From Chryseobacterium fluminis (GTDB lineage Bacteria > Bacteroidota > Bacteroidia > Flavobacteriales > Weeksellaceae): a stretch of 64,000 nt of DNA. The position numbers were made by a program, and so were the translations under genes. Every line of letters begins with the position of its first letter. Within the stretch, counting starts at the first letter, position 1. The notes under the pieces are model-generated. The model ran no database searches. It was given only the letters and a program-made list of their open reading frames with translations, and was not told the DNA's origin. Below, one piece after another: positions 41,336 through 49,634 of the stretch. The stretch spans positions 4,216,001 to 4,280,000 of the forward strand of contig NZ_CP111121.1 in NCBI RefSeq assembly GCF_026314945.1, read 5' to 3'.

Positions 41336-42895
41336 TTAATTAGAATATCCAATCAGCTCTTCTTTGTTGGCATTATAAATTCTATATTCTAAATATTTAA
41401 AAGAATCCCTGGGAATGATGGTTACCCATTTTTTGTATTTAACAAACCATTTCATCTGGATGCTGTTGATCCCTTTGGTCAGGAATGCTTCCACGAAAGG
41501 ATGAACATGCAGGTACAGTTTTCCTTTCTCCTTCTGCATAATTGTTCTGAGGGTTTCTCCCATTCTTTCCACAATAACGATCGGAGCAACGATTTCTCCG
41601 TCTTTATTAGGGTTTTCTTCTTTGGTTTCGATCTGTTTTTCCGGACGGTTTCTCTGTCTGGTAATTTGTATCAATCCGAACTTGCTTGGCGGAAGAATCT
41701 TGTGACGTGCTTTATCACGTTTCATTTCTTCTTTAAGATGTTCGAACAGATCTCTTCGGTGTTCAGGATTGGGCATGTCGATAAAATCGATCACGATAAT
41801 CCCTCCCATATCACGGAGACGCAGCTGTCTGGCGATCTCTGTGGATGCCATTTTGTTCACATGTAATGCATGCTCTTTATTGGCGGTATTTCCGGCTGTA
41901 ATGTTGTTGCCGGAGTTGACGTCTACGACGTGAAGGGCTTCTGTGTGTTCTATGACCAGATAAGCACCTTTGGAACTTGGAATATTAACGTGTTTTCCAA
42001 AGCTTTGTTTAAGCTGTTTTTCAACGTTGTAATATTCGAGTAGAGGAATGTGGGAATTATAAAAATGGACAATATTTTTTCTTTCCGGAGCAATAACTTC
42101 CACATAATTTTTCATTTCTTCCACCATTTGCTCATCATCGCATGTAATGCTGACGAAATCCTGGTTGAAATTGTCTCGTAAAATAGCTGAAGCTTTGTCT
42201 TCTTCGCTTAAAACCCGGGCCGGAACTTTATTCTTCTGAATGTTTTTAAAAGTAGTTTCCCATTTCTGGATCAGCTGATTCATGTCATTATGAAGATCGG
42301 CTACTTTTTTACCTTCGGCTACGGTTCTGATGATGACTCCGAACCCTTCAGGCTTAATACTTTCAATAAGTGTTCTCAGTCTTTCTTTTTCTTCGAAACT
42401 TTTAACTTTTTTAGAAATTGAAACTTTGTTATCGAAAGGTATCAGTACCAAAAAACGGCCTGTTAAAGAAACCTGAGTAGAAATTCGGGGTCCCTTTGTA
42501 GAAATAGGTTCTTTGGTAATTTGCAGCAAAACAAGATCATCTTTAGCGACTACTTTGTCTACTGTTCCATTTTTGTCTATTTCGGGTTGTATTTCGAAAT
42601 TTTTTAAGCTTGAGGAGCTTTGTTTTTTAGAAATCGTATCTTTCAGAAATTTACGGTAAGTAAGGTATTGTGGTCCCAGATCCTGATAATGCAGGAATGC
42701 ATCCTTCTCATATCCTATATTTACGAATGCGGCATTAAGGTTAGGGGCCAGTTTTTTTACTTTTCCAACAAACAAATCTCCAACTATAAATTCGCTTTTG
42801 TCCTCTTGCTCATGAAGTTCACATAGTCTTCCGTCTTCCAGCAATACAATCTTTGTAAGATCATCCTCATGCGAAACTATTAGTTCTTTCTTCAT
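41336..42895 (-). CDS. rng: Ribonuclease E/G family protein
   Basis: 519 residues, RNase G size without the long C-terminal scaffold of RNase E. An S1 RNA-binding domain is at residues about 37-120 (VGDLFVGKVKKLAPNLNAAFVNIG). The catalytic core follows with the acidic motif VVDVNSGNN, the GGIIVIDFIDM segment carrying the second catalytic Asp, and a thioredoxin-like zinc-link region replaced as usual in the group. It cleaves AU-rich single-stranded RNA, acting in rRNA processing and mRNA turnover. The basic 29-residue gene and HU lie just upstream. Confidence 0.92.
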   Translation of the reverse strand: MKKELIVSHEDDLTKIVLLEDGRLCELHEQEDKSEFIVGDLFVGKVKKLAPNLNAAFVNIGYEKDAFLHYQDLGPQYLTYRKFLKDTISKKQSSSSLKNFEIQPEIDKNGTVDKVVAKDDLVLLQITKEPISTKGPRISTQVSLTGRFLVLIPFDNKVSISKKVKSFEEKERLRTLIESIKPEGFGVIIRTVAEGKKVADLHNDMNQLIQKWETTFKNIQKNKVPARVLSEEDKASAILRDNFNQDFVSITCDDEQMVEEMKNYVEVIAPERKNIVHFYNSHIPLLEYYNVEKQLKQSFGKHVNIPSSKGAYLVIEHTEALHVVDVNSGNNITAGNTANKEHALHVNKMASTEIARQLRLRDMGGIIVIDFIDMPNPEHRRDLFEHLKEEMKRDKARHKILPPSKFGLIQITRQRNRPEKQIETKEENPNKDGEIVAPIVIVERMGETLRTIMQKEKGKLYLHVHPFVEAFLTKGINSIQMKWFVKYKKWVTIIPRDSFKYLEYRIYNANKEELIGYSN

Positions 42896-43132
42896 TTTGT
42901 TATAAGGTAATTGTTAAGATTAAAGGAAATAAGCATTGTTTTTTTATTATTGAATGAATCTTAAAATTAAGAATTAAATTAAAACATTCATGATTTCTTA
43001 AAAAAAAATCTTTAAAAAACGCTTTATATCCACGGAATCCTATAGTTGCAAAACAAAAATATAGCCGGTGAGCTTTTAAAATTTTAAAATCACCAACTAT
43101 ATTATTATATTGTAAATCTCGAGAAAAAGAGA

Positions 43133-43222
43133 TTATTTTTTCTTATGTCTGTTCGCTCTTCTTCTTTTCTTTCTCTTGTGTGTTGCAACCTTGTGTCTTT
43201 TTCTTTTCTTTCCGCTTGGCAT
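43133..43222 (-). CDS. Very basic 29-residue protein (ribosome-associated candidate)
   Basis: A tiny gene: ATG at 43222, stop at 43133. The product starts MPSGKKRKRHKVATHKRKK and is over half Lys/Arg/His with no acidic residue. Such a composition is only seen in nucleic-acid-binding proteins, mainly small ribosomal ones. It lies between HU and RNase G, both RNA/DNA-binding functions. A conserved short basic protein at this place is a plausible Bacteroidota ribosomal protein, but I cannot confirm which; this should not be read as a firm name. Confidence 0.7.
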   Translation of the reverse strand: MPSGKKRKRHKVATHKRKKRRRANRHKKK

Positions 43223-43262
43223 AATTTTAATTTTTAGTAACTAGTTAATATTCAGTTAATTT

Positions 43263-43553
43263 TTATTTTACTGCAACTTTTGTTTTTACTTTCTCAACAA
43301 AAGATTTTGAAGGTTTGAAAGCAGGAATGTTATGAGCAGGAATCTCAATCGCAGTGTTCTTAGAAATATTTCTTCCCGTTTTAGCAGCTCTCGTTTTAAT
43401 GATAAAAGAACCAAAACCTCTTAAATAAACGTTATCCCCATTATACATAGAAGTCCTGATCTCCTGCATAAAAGCTTCTACAACTTTCTGTGTTTCATTC
43501 TTTTCTGTTCCCAACTTATTTGAGATGGTGTTTACCAATTCTGCCTTTGTCAT
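43263..43553 (-). CDS. HU family DNA-binding protein
   Basis: 96 residues. Typical HU/IHF fold: N-terminal helix pair (TKAELVNTISNKLG), then the beta-arm region VYLRGFGSFIIKTRAAKTGRNI with the signature GFGSF-x-RxRAxRxGRNP-like segment (AAKTGRNI), and the C-terminal IPAHNIPAFKPSKSFVEKV. Homodimeric nucleoid protein that bends DNA. It has a good promoter upstream. Confidence 0.93.
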   Translation of the reverse strand: MTKAELVNTISNKLGTEKNETQKVVEAFMQEIRTSMYNGDNVYLRGFGSFIIKTRAAKTGRNISKNTAIEIPAHNIPAFKPSKSFVEKVKTKVAVK

Positions 43554-43583
43554 TTCCTTTTTTAATTTTAAATTTTAGGTGTG

Positions 43584-43616
43584 CAAATTTAGTTAAAAAA
43601 ATTGAATACTAGCAAA
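43584..43616 (-). promoter_or_regulatory. Promoter of the HU gene
   Basis: On the minus strand, TTTG (43616-43613), 21-nt spacer, TAAATTTG (43591-43584). Matches the Bacteroidota consensus; the leader is about 30 nt. Confidence 0.65.
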
Positions 43617-43691
43617 TTAGTGGCAAATTATTTTTATTTAAAATGTTGAGATATTAGTGTTTAATCTTTGTTCATCTAATATTAAATCACT

Positions 43692-44363
43692 TTACATGCT
43701 GGAATTGTAATATCCATTCTCTACGCAGAAGCGGATGAGATGCAGTTTTGTTTTCAGTCCGAGCTTTTCGGTAAGCCTGTTGATATAGGTATCTATCGTC
43801 CTGGTACTCAGGTTCAGTTTTTCTCCGATTTCTTTATTGCTGAAGCCTTCGTAACAGAATTTCATAAGCTGGATTTCAGTAGAAGACAGCTCTTCCTGGC
43901 TTTTTTTCTGCCTTTCCATATAATCCTGTACAGCCAGCGGCTGTTGTTCCCATTCTTTAGTATAAGCTGTATAATCGAAGGTGTCGGATGCAATTTTTCC
44001 CTTAATAATATCTTTGATAATATTACTTTTTTTCTGACAGTAATAAATATTGGGCAGTTTAGAAAGAATTTCCGCCATATCTTCCTGGTAGGTGCTTGAA
44101 TAAGTGATGACAGGAGTTTCAGGATTGTTTTTTCTGATGTATTTAATAGCTTCGATTCCGCTGAGGACAGGCATGAAAAGTTCAATGATGAAAACATCTT
44201 CCTGCCTTCTGTAATTTCGGCTGATAAGCTCGTGACCGTTATTACAGTCATTTAAAAGCATGAAGAACGGATTTTCAGTAAGTGTCCGGATCATTATTTT
44301 TTTAAAATAAAAATCACTGTCAGCAATAGAAAATCTCACAGTATTAGTTAATGATTTACTCAT
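43692..44363 (-). CDS. Orphan LuxR/NarL-type response regulator with Glu in place of the phospho-Asp
   Basis: 223 residues: receiver domain (about 8-125), linker and a C-terminal LuxR-type HTH (ELSSTEIQLMKFCYEGFSNKEIGEKLNL). The acidic pocket is present (ADSD, Asp15 and Asp17). The strand that should end in the phospho-accepting Asp reads VFIIELFMP: residue 61 is Glu (codon GAA). A Glu there often mimics the phosphorylated state, so the protein may be constitutively active or sense something else. No histidine kinase is next to it. It is divergent from the T6SSiii genes and may regulate them. Confidence 0.85.
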   Translation of the reverse strand: MSKSLTNTVRFSIADSDFYFKKIMIRTLTENPFFMLLNDCNNGHELISRNYRRQEDVFIIELFMPVLSGIEAIKYIRKNNPETPVITYSSTYQEDMAEILSKLPNIYYCQKKSNIIKDIIKGKIASDTFDYTAYTKEWEQQPLAVQDYMERQKKSQEELSSTEIQLMKFCYEGFSNKEIGEKLNLSTRTIDTYINRLTEKLGLKTKLHLIRFCVENGYYNSSM

Positions 44364-44544
44364 TTTTAATATCGATTTGGCGTGTGATATTTAAAATTTT
44401 TAGAGTCCTAAGGTATGAAAATCTGGTGATATTAAAAATTAATCATAAATTAATTAACATTGTAGTGCCAATTGATTTAAAAAGTTAAATTTTGTGAATA
44501 AGTTATTTTTTTATAATTTCACAGGCCAAACAAATCACAATCGT

Positions 44545-45081
44545 ATGTCTTCGAACAGGGAGAAAAAATTAAATAAATCGGACGTCAGGATAGGCATTTG
44601 GAAATTTGTTCTATCATTTATCGTTTTATCGGCAGTTTCTTTTTGCTGCGTTTTCTTTTTCTTTAAGAGTTATGATACTCAGAGAGAGGGAATTAAGAAG
44701 GAAGCGGATGCTTATAGAGAGTTGCTCACCCGGGGCGATCTTCTCAGAACCCATGTAGACAGTATTTTCTACAGGATGGATCAGCTGGACATCGGCAAGG
44801 TCAATAATGATATTATTCTCAAAAATTATATTCTCGATAATGTTCAGGATGCCAAAAACATCATGGGTAAAGACAGCGTGGATAATTTTAAGCATTACTC
44901 TATTTTAATGAAACATATAGAGCCAATGCTGGCCCTGAAAAACCAGATCGTAGGCGTATCGTACAAAGAGCAGATTGCTTTAAGAGATGTCAGCGAATGC
45001 CGGGGGAAAATCGGAATTGCCAATAGTGAACTGAAGGTAGACCCTACCAGAAAATTTACCGGAAGCAGAAGAAGAAAATAA
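44545..45081 (+). CDS. tssO: T6SSiii inner-membrane protein TssO-like (first copy)
   Basis: 178 residues from the ATG at 44545, chosen because it is followed by a basic cytoplasmic stretch (MSSNREKKLNKSDVRIG) and one transmembrane helix (FVLSFIVLSAVSFCCVFFFF). The periplasmic part is helical and ends in a basic tail GSRRRK. It resembles TssO, a component of the Bacteroidota-only TssNQOPR trans-envelope complex, which replaces TssJLM in subtype iii. It leads a four-gene operon ending with TssR. Assignment to TssO rests on architecture and position. Confidence 0.65.
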   Translation: MSSNREKKLNKSDVRIGIWKFVLSFIVLSAVSFCCVFFFFKSYDTQREGIKKEADAYRELLTRGDLLRTHVDSIFYRMDQLDIGKVNNDIILKNYILDNVQDAKNIMGKDSVDNFKHYSILMKHIEPMLALKNQIVGVSYKEQIALRDVSECRGKIGIANSELKVDPTRKFTGSRRRK

Positions 45082-45093
45082 AAAACACAAGTT

Positions 45094-45618
45094 ATGCAGG
45101 GACACATTTCGTTATCAAAAAAAGAAAAGCATTACCAGTTTATTTATTTAATATTAATGCTTGCCGCCGCCATTGTTTTTTTAAGTGTAATCTTTTTAAA
45201 AGGATTTGAATCACCATTTTCTGACGAAGATGTAATTTCTATCCGGAATCTTGAGGAAAAATCAAAATTTGATCAGCAGCAGAAATTTACCTATAAATTA
45301 TTAGACAGTACGTTCTCACAGATCAGGAGGCTTACCGATGAGCCCCCTTCTCCTTTTGAAGAAGACCGGATTATGAACGGAATTAATGATGTAGCCAATT
45401 ATTATGCAAATAATAATACACTGGACATCAGAAAGGAAGCTTATCCTCAGATTGCCAATTTTTATAAAATGTACTTCGATGATAAGAAGATCATTTCAAG
45501 TAAAACAGAGAATATCAAGAAACTCGAAAAACAGTTTGAAGATTGCTCGATAGGTTTTAAAGAAAAGAAAAGCCAGCTGTTCCAGCGTGAGAATGCTCTG
45601 AAAGCCAGAAGCCAATAA
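45094..45618 (+). CDS. T6SSiii inner-membrane protein, TssO-like (second copy or TssP)
   Basis: 174 residues with the same layout as its neighbour: short basic N-terminus (MQGHISLSKKEKHYQ), one transmembrane helix (IYLILMLAAAIVFLSVIFL), helical periplasmic domain, and a Cys near the end of a coiled-coil (KKLEKQFEDCSIGFKEKK). It starts 12 bp after the first copy. The two share the pattern of a helix, then a K-L-x(3)-D heptad helix, and a C-terminal Cys helix, so they look like distant paralogues. It could be a TssO paralogue or TssP. Confidence 0.6.
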   Translation: MQGHISLSKKEKHYQFIYLILMLAAAIVFLSVIFLKGFESPFSDEDVISIRNLEEKSKFDQQQKFTYKLLDSTFSQIRRLTDEPPSPFEEDRIMNGINDVANYYANNNTLDIRKEAYPQIANFYKMYFDDKKIISSKTENIKKLEKQFEDCSIGFKEKKSQLFQRENALKARSQ

Positions 45619-45667
45619 TCAGATTAAGAGAATTAAAGAAATAAAACACATCACACAATCATTAACT

Positions 45668-46576
45668 ATGAATTACTTTCAAAAGAACAGGAAAAACATT
45701 ATTATCGGTGTCATTGCGACGCTGCTCATTGCAGCTTTGGTCGTATTGTGGCTGCAGAAGAAAGTCATCCACTCAGCCGATGATATTGTAGGAGTTGTCT
45801 ATCCGTCTTCGGTGGCTGTGGGAGATACCCTTTTATTCGAAGACAAAACACAATTTGCAAAAACCAAAAGATGGAACTTCGGGGATGGTACCACATCAGA
45901 CAAAAGCAGCGGAATTCATTTTTACAATAAACCGGGATATTATCAGGTAACCTTAATTGTGGACAGCAAGTATTCTAAATCATTTCCCGTAATGGTTTCT
46001 GCAAGAAGTCTTCCGAAGCCGAAGGATACGATGAAAATCAAAACCACGATTGATGGTCCTTCCCAGGCTATGCAGTTCATTAATGTGCAGTTTCGTGCGA
46101 TTTCTGAGGCTAAACAGTTTACATGGAAGTTTGGGGAAACAGGAAATATAGATTCCAAAGACAAGATGGCCATTTATTCATATAAAAAACCGGGCGATTA
46201 TGTGGTAACCTTGTTTACGGATGAGGGAAAAGAACCTATACTGCACCATATCAAAATTCTTCCGGCCTATGACGCCATGGAAGAAGAAGTAAGTGTGGAA
46301 GATGCCTACGCGAAAATTGATAACGATTTTAAATATCACCTGCAGCAGATTGCCAACGGGAACAGTTTCAATACCCATTACAATTATTTACTGAGAACGT
46401 ATCTGTGTAACAATGAAAACACAGTAGTCAAAGTTAATGACAGCAAAGCCAACAACTTCTATATGTATTGTGCAGGGCTTCAGTTTGATAAAAATAATGT
46501 CATTCAGACCGTAAAAGTAAATTTTGACGATGCACAGAACTGTGTCACCAAAGTAGATATCAATCAAAGTAAATAA
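45668..46576 (+). CDS. PKD-domain T6SSiii envelope protein (TssP-like)
   Basis: 302 residues: one N-terminal transmembrane helix (IIIGVIATLLIAALVVLWL, residues 11-29), then two PKD-like beta domains. PKD1 has WNFGDGTTSDKSSG and YNKPGYYQVTL (about residues 40-110); PKD2 has TWKFGETGN and YKKPGDYVVTLF (about 120-195). The C-terminal 100 residues are helical with cysteines. It is an inner-membrane protein with periplasmic interaction domains, as expected for the envelope complex of T6SSiii. The exact Tss letter is uncertain; TssP and TssQ are the alternatives. Confidence 0.6.
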   Translation: MNYFQKNRKNIIIGVIATLLIAALVVLWLQKKVIHSADDIVGVVYPSSVAVGDTLLFEDKTQFAKTKRWNFGDGTTSDKSSGIHFYNKPGYYQVTLIVDSKYSKSFPVMVSARSLPKPKDTMKIKTTIDGPSQAMQFINVQFRAISEAKQFTWKFGETGNIDSKDKMAIYSYKKPGDYVVTLFTDEGKEPILHHIKILPAYDAMEEEVSVEDAYAKIDNDFKYHLQQIANGNSFNTHYNYLLRTYLCNNENTVVKVNDSKANNFYMYCAGLQFDKNNVIQTVKVNFDDAQNCVTKVDINQSK

Positions 46577-46621
46577 TCTGTCGGCTCATTTTCGGGCACA
46601 CCAATCATAAAAGAAATAAGG

Positions 46622-49021
46622 ATGAAAAATAAATTTCCTCTAGCAGCATATTACATAGGAGTTTCGGTACTGTTAACGGGTTGCCAGGTCAGGCTGCCTT
46701 CCAAGAAAACGCCTGAGCCGTCACAGTATGGCCAGGTTGATAATTCACCTGTTGTCAACGGCTTTCCGAAAAAATCGGTTCCATGGATTGCGATATCAGA
46801 CCGGTCCAGAAATACGGCTTATCTCGATAAAAGTGATGAAAAATCATATAAGGAAGTTAAATTTTTAGAACCGCTGATGGTTTTGAAACACAGGGACGGG
46901 ATGGTGAAAGTAGCAGAATATGTTCCTGATGCTTTAATGAAAAAAGTTTCTTCAAAATCAATTAAAACCTACGGCTGGATTCCGGAATCCGACCTGCTGC
47001 TTTGGAGTAATTCCTTAAAAAGCGAAAAGACAGGCTTCCCTGTAAGGGTCGCAGTACTTCCGAATAACAGTGAAGTGATCAGAAGTTCTGAGAGATATTA
47101 CAAAAATGATTCGATCATGGTGTTCAATTCTCCAAGTCTGATCGAGCAGGCAGACGTAAAGATTCCTAACGGACAGATGGTGTATGTATATAAACAGGCA
47201 GAAAATAACAAAAGATTTCTGGTCGGGAAGAAACCTTCTGTTGATATCGACAGCATCAGTACAAGTCTGTACGGATGGGTGAGTTCCAACGTTATTTCAG
47301 CCTGGGGCGAACGTTCTGCGGTTAAAATGAAAAATACCACAGGAATTTCAGAATCAGCATTAGGAATTCATGAAGGGCATCCGGGAGGGAATAATACGGA
47401 CAACAGGACGGCTGTTCTTCTGACCGATGTGAATAAAAGATCTCCTCTTGAAAATATTTATCCGATAAGTTTACCCCTGAATGAAGCACCCACTCCTGAT
47501 TCTAAGACAAAATATTTCACGAATGTTTTAGATTACAGTAAAAATTATGTTTTCAATGTACTGGGAGAACCTATTTATTTTGACCGTTACAGAGAAATTA
47601 CCGATAGAAATAAAAAAATAAATATTGTTTTTGCTCTGGATATCAGTGCTCAGAATGCACCATATGCTCCTATTGTAAAGTCGTTGCTTCAGGATCTTCA
47701 GCTGAAATTTGAGAAACCTTCTTATTTTAATACCGTAAAATACGGAGTGGTCTTATATAAAAATAATTCGTGTGGAGACAATGTTGCAGTATCTGACTTA
47801 AGCACAGATTACAGTAAAATCACAACGTTCATTGACCAGAAGACCAATGAAATGAACTGTCCCAGCAATATCGGAAACCAGCCGGTAAATGAAGGGCTGA
47901 TGGCTGCCGGGAATCTCCTTTCCAACGTTCCGGATGAAACCAATATTGTGGTTACGGTAGGAACATCTTCCAGCCAGAGCGGGAATATGTACGGTGTGAT
48001 CAATTCACTGACACAGGCCCAGGCAAGAATCATTATGTTTCAGACCAATGCGAGATCGTCTGATACCTATAATGATTTTGTATTGCTTTCTGAAAATGTA
48101 GTCACCAATACAGCAAAAAATATTGCAGAACTGAAGAAGCAGAAAATTATCGATCAGAATGATGTGCTGACCAAAAATAACTTCAGTCTTATTGAAGGTG
48201 ATGCCGGATTCTTCTCATTAGATTATCCTAAACAGAGCATGTCTCAGGGCTTTGTGATCTTTCCTAAAAAAGGAGATATCGGAACTCCGGGATATCTTAA
48301 AAAATCTGTTGACAGTTTAATTGCACAGGTGACGCTGGATAATGAAACACTGGATAAATCCCTGAACAAATCTTTCCACTCTTCGGTAGGAGCGGGAAGA
48401 ACAGATGTAGATGTGAAATACAAATATCTGTATCCGGGACTTACCAATCCTGTTCCGGCAGGCATTGCGGCCCAGCTGATCAATTATGGAAACCCATTTC
48501 TGGCAAAAGGATATATTCCGCAGGAACTGAAAGATTTCAAACCGGGATTGGAAAAAGGAATCTTAATTTCTGAAACAGAATATGATAATTTAAAAGCCTT
48601 CTACACCGAAGTATACATGAAAACAGGTGCTGAAAGAGCAGACTTCAGCCAGTCCAGAGCCGTGAGAGAATATGTAAATCTTCTTAAGAAATACAATCCC
48701 ACCATTAAATTCCTGGATAAAAGTGATCTGTATGAGCAGCCGATGTCTTATTCGGTAGGAGTAAGTACAGGATTTGATAATTCCGAAGAGGAGCTGATGT
48801 CCAAATACAAACTGAAAGGCTGGAAAAAATCTAAGATTGTAACCAATGAAACCGTAAGGACCTATTTCCGAAATTATAAAAATCTTTCAGAGAGAATGTT
48901 GAACCACAGAAATGATCCGGCGGTGAAAATTCAGCAGAACGGGCAGACCTTTTACTGGCTTAACGAGTACTTCATGCCTACAATGCTACCCGTTGAAGAA
49001 CCCCAGTATACCAAACATTAA
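46622..49021 (+). CDS. tssR: T6SSiii protein TssR (lipoprotein)
   Basis: 799 residues, lipoprotein signal with lipobox LTGC (Cys21), so it is probably attached to the outer membrane. Two SH3-like repeats at the N-terminus (VPWIAISDRSRNTAYLD, then VYVYKQAENNKRFLVG) and a von Willebrand A-like domain around residue 340 (INIVFALDISAQNAPYAPIV). The MIDAS DxSxS is degenerate (DISAQ), so metal binding is doubtful. This matches TssR, a core part of the Bacteroidota trans-envelope complex. It is followed by a strong terminator that closes the operon. Confidence 0.8.
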   Translation: MKNKFPLAAYYIGVSVLLTGCQVRLPSKKTPEPSQYGQVDNSPVVNGFPKKSVPWIAISDRSRNTAYLDKSDEKSYKEVKFLEPLMVLKHRDGMVKVAEYVPDALMKKVSSKSIKTYGWIPESDLLLWSNSLKSEKTGFPVRVAVLPNNSEVIRSSERYYKNDSIMVFNSPSLIEQADVKIPNGQMVYVYKQAENNKRFLVGKKPSVDIDSISTSLYGWVSSNVISAWGERSAVKMKNTTGISESALGIHEGHPGGNNTDNRTAVLLTDVNKRSPLENIYPISLPLNEAPTPDSKTKYFTNVLDYSKNYVFNVLGEPIYFDRYREITDRNKKINIVFALDISAQNAPYAPIVKSLLQDLQLKFEKPSYFNTVKYGVVLYKNNSCGDNVAVSDLSTDYSKITTFIDQKTNEMNCPSNIGNQPVNEGLMAAGNLLSNVPDETNIVVTVGTSSSQSGNMYGVINSLTQAQARIIMFQTNARSSDTYNDFVLLSENVVTNTAKNIAELKKQKIIDQNDVLTKNNFSLIEGDAGFFSLDYPKQSMSQGFVIFPKKGDIGTPGYLKKSVDSLIAQVTLDNETLDKSLNKSFHSSVGAGRTDVDVKYKYLYPGLTNPVPAGIAAQLINYGNPFLAKGYIPQELKDFKPGLEKGILISETEYDNLKAFYTEVYMKTGAERADFSQSRAVREYVNLLKKYNPTIKFLDKSDLYEQPMSYSVGVSTGFDNSEEELMSKYKLKGWKKSKIVTNETVRTYFRNYKNLSERMLNHRNDPAVKIQQNGQTFYWLNEYFMPTMLPVEEPQYTKH

Positions 49022-49036
49022 TCATCTATAATATTG

Positions 49037-49071
49037 AAAAGCAGAAATTTATTTCTGCTTTTTTTATTTTT
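49037..49071 (+). terminator. Intrinsic terminator after tssR
   Basis: 12-bp stem AAAAGCAGAAAT (49037-49048) with ATTTCTGCTTTT (49051-49062), 2-nt apparent loop, then a T-rich tract. Confidence 0.85.
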
Positions 49072-49112
49072 TAATGTAATTTTTTTATCTTTATGATACC
49101 AAATTGTAAAGT

Positions 49113-49616
49113 ATGTCTACCCAATCATCTCCTCACGACGGAAAGCATTTTGTCGTTCAGAAAGGCAAAGCCCAGTGCAATCAGGGTGATCAGTTGCCAC
49201 AGCATAAAGTGACCTCCCATCAGCATCATTACTGGAATGATTCCGATGGTAAAGCAGATTTCCTGGCCGTAACGGAAGATGATCTGCAGTTTAATCCTCC
49301 CGGGCCCAGTTTTGGTTTGTGCAAACTGAAGCCCACTCCCGGCGGATATTTACCCTGTACTTACGCACCGGCAGGAAAATGGCAGAAAACGTATAATAAA
49401 GTTAATATTTTAGGAAAGAGTATCGTTACTGAGATCTCAGAACTGCAATGCTGTATTGGCGGTCTGATCACCATTAATGATCATGGACAGCGCGGACAAC
49501 TGAGCAAACAGAATGTGAAAGCAGCAGACAATAAAACCGTACAGCACATCAGCCCGCTGGTAAAAATGCAGGACTTTAAAGAGCTTGTGGAAGAAAGTGA
49601 AATAGATGCTTATTAA
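49113..49616 (+). CDS. DUF4280 PAAR-like tip protein
   Basis: 167 residues, no signal peptide. Features of DUF4280 PAAR-like proteins: N-terminal HFVVQKGKAQCNQGD, GPSFGLCKLKPTPGG, and the C-terminal CCIGGLITINDHGQRG, with cysteines and glycine-rich strands expected to form the metal-stabilised cone that caps VgrG. It sits directly before the large GH19-M23 effector (18-bp gap), so it is the probable adaptor that loads that effector onto the spike. A TATCTTTA sequence at 49086-49093 may be its -7 element. Confidence 0.8.
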   Translation: MSTQSSPHDGKHFVVQKGKAQCNQGDQLPQHKVTSHQHHYWNDSDGKADFLAVTEDDLQFNPPGPSFGLCKLKPTPGGYLPCTYAPAGKWQKTYNKVNILGKSIVTEISELQCCIGGLITINDHGQRGQLSKQNVKAADNKTVQHISPLVKMQDFKELVEESEIDAY

Positions 49617-49634
49617 CCTTTAATCATTTTCTCT

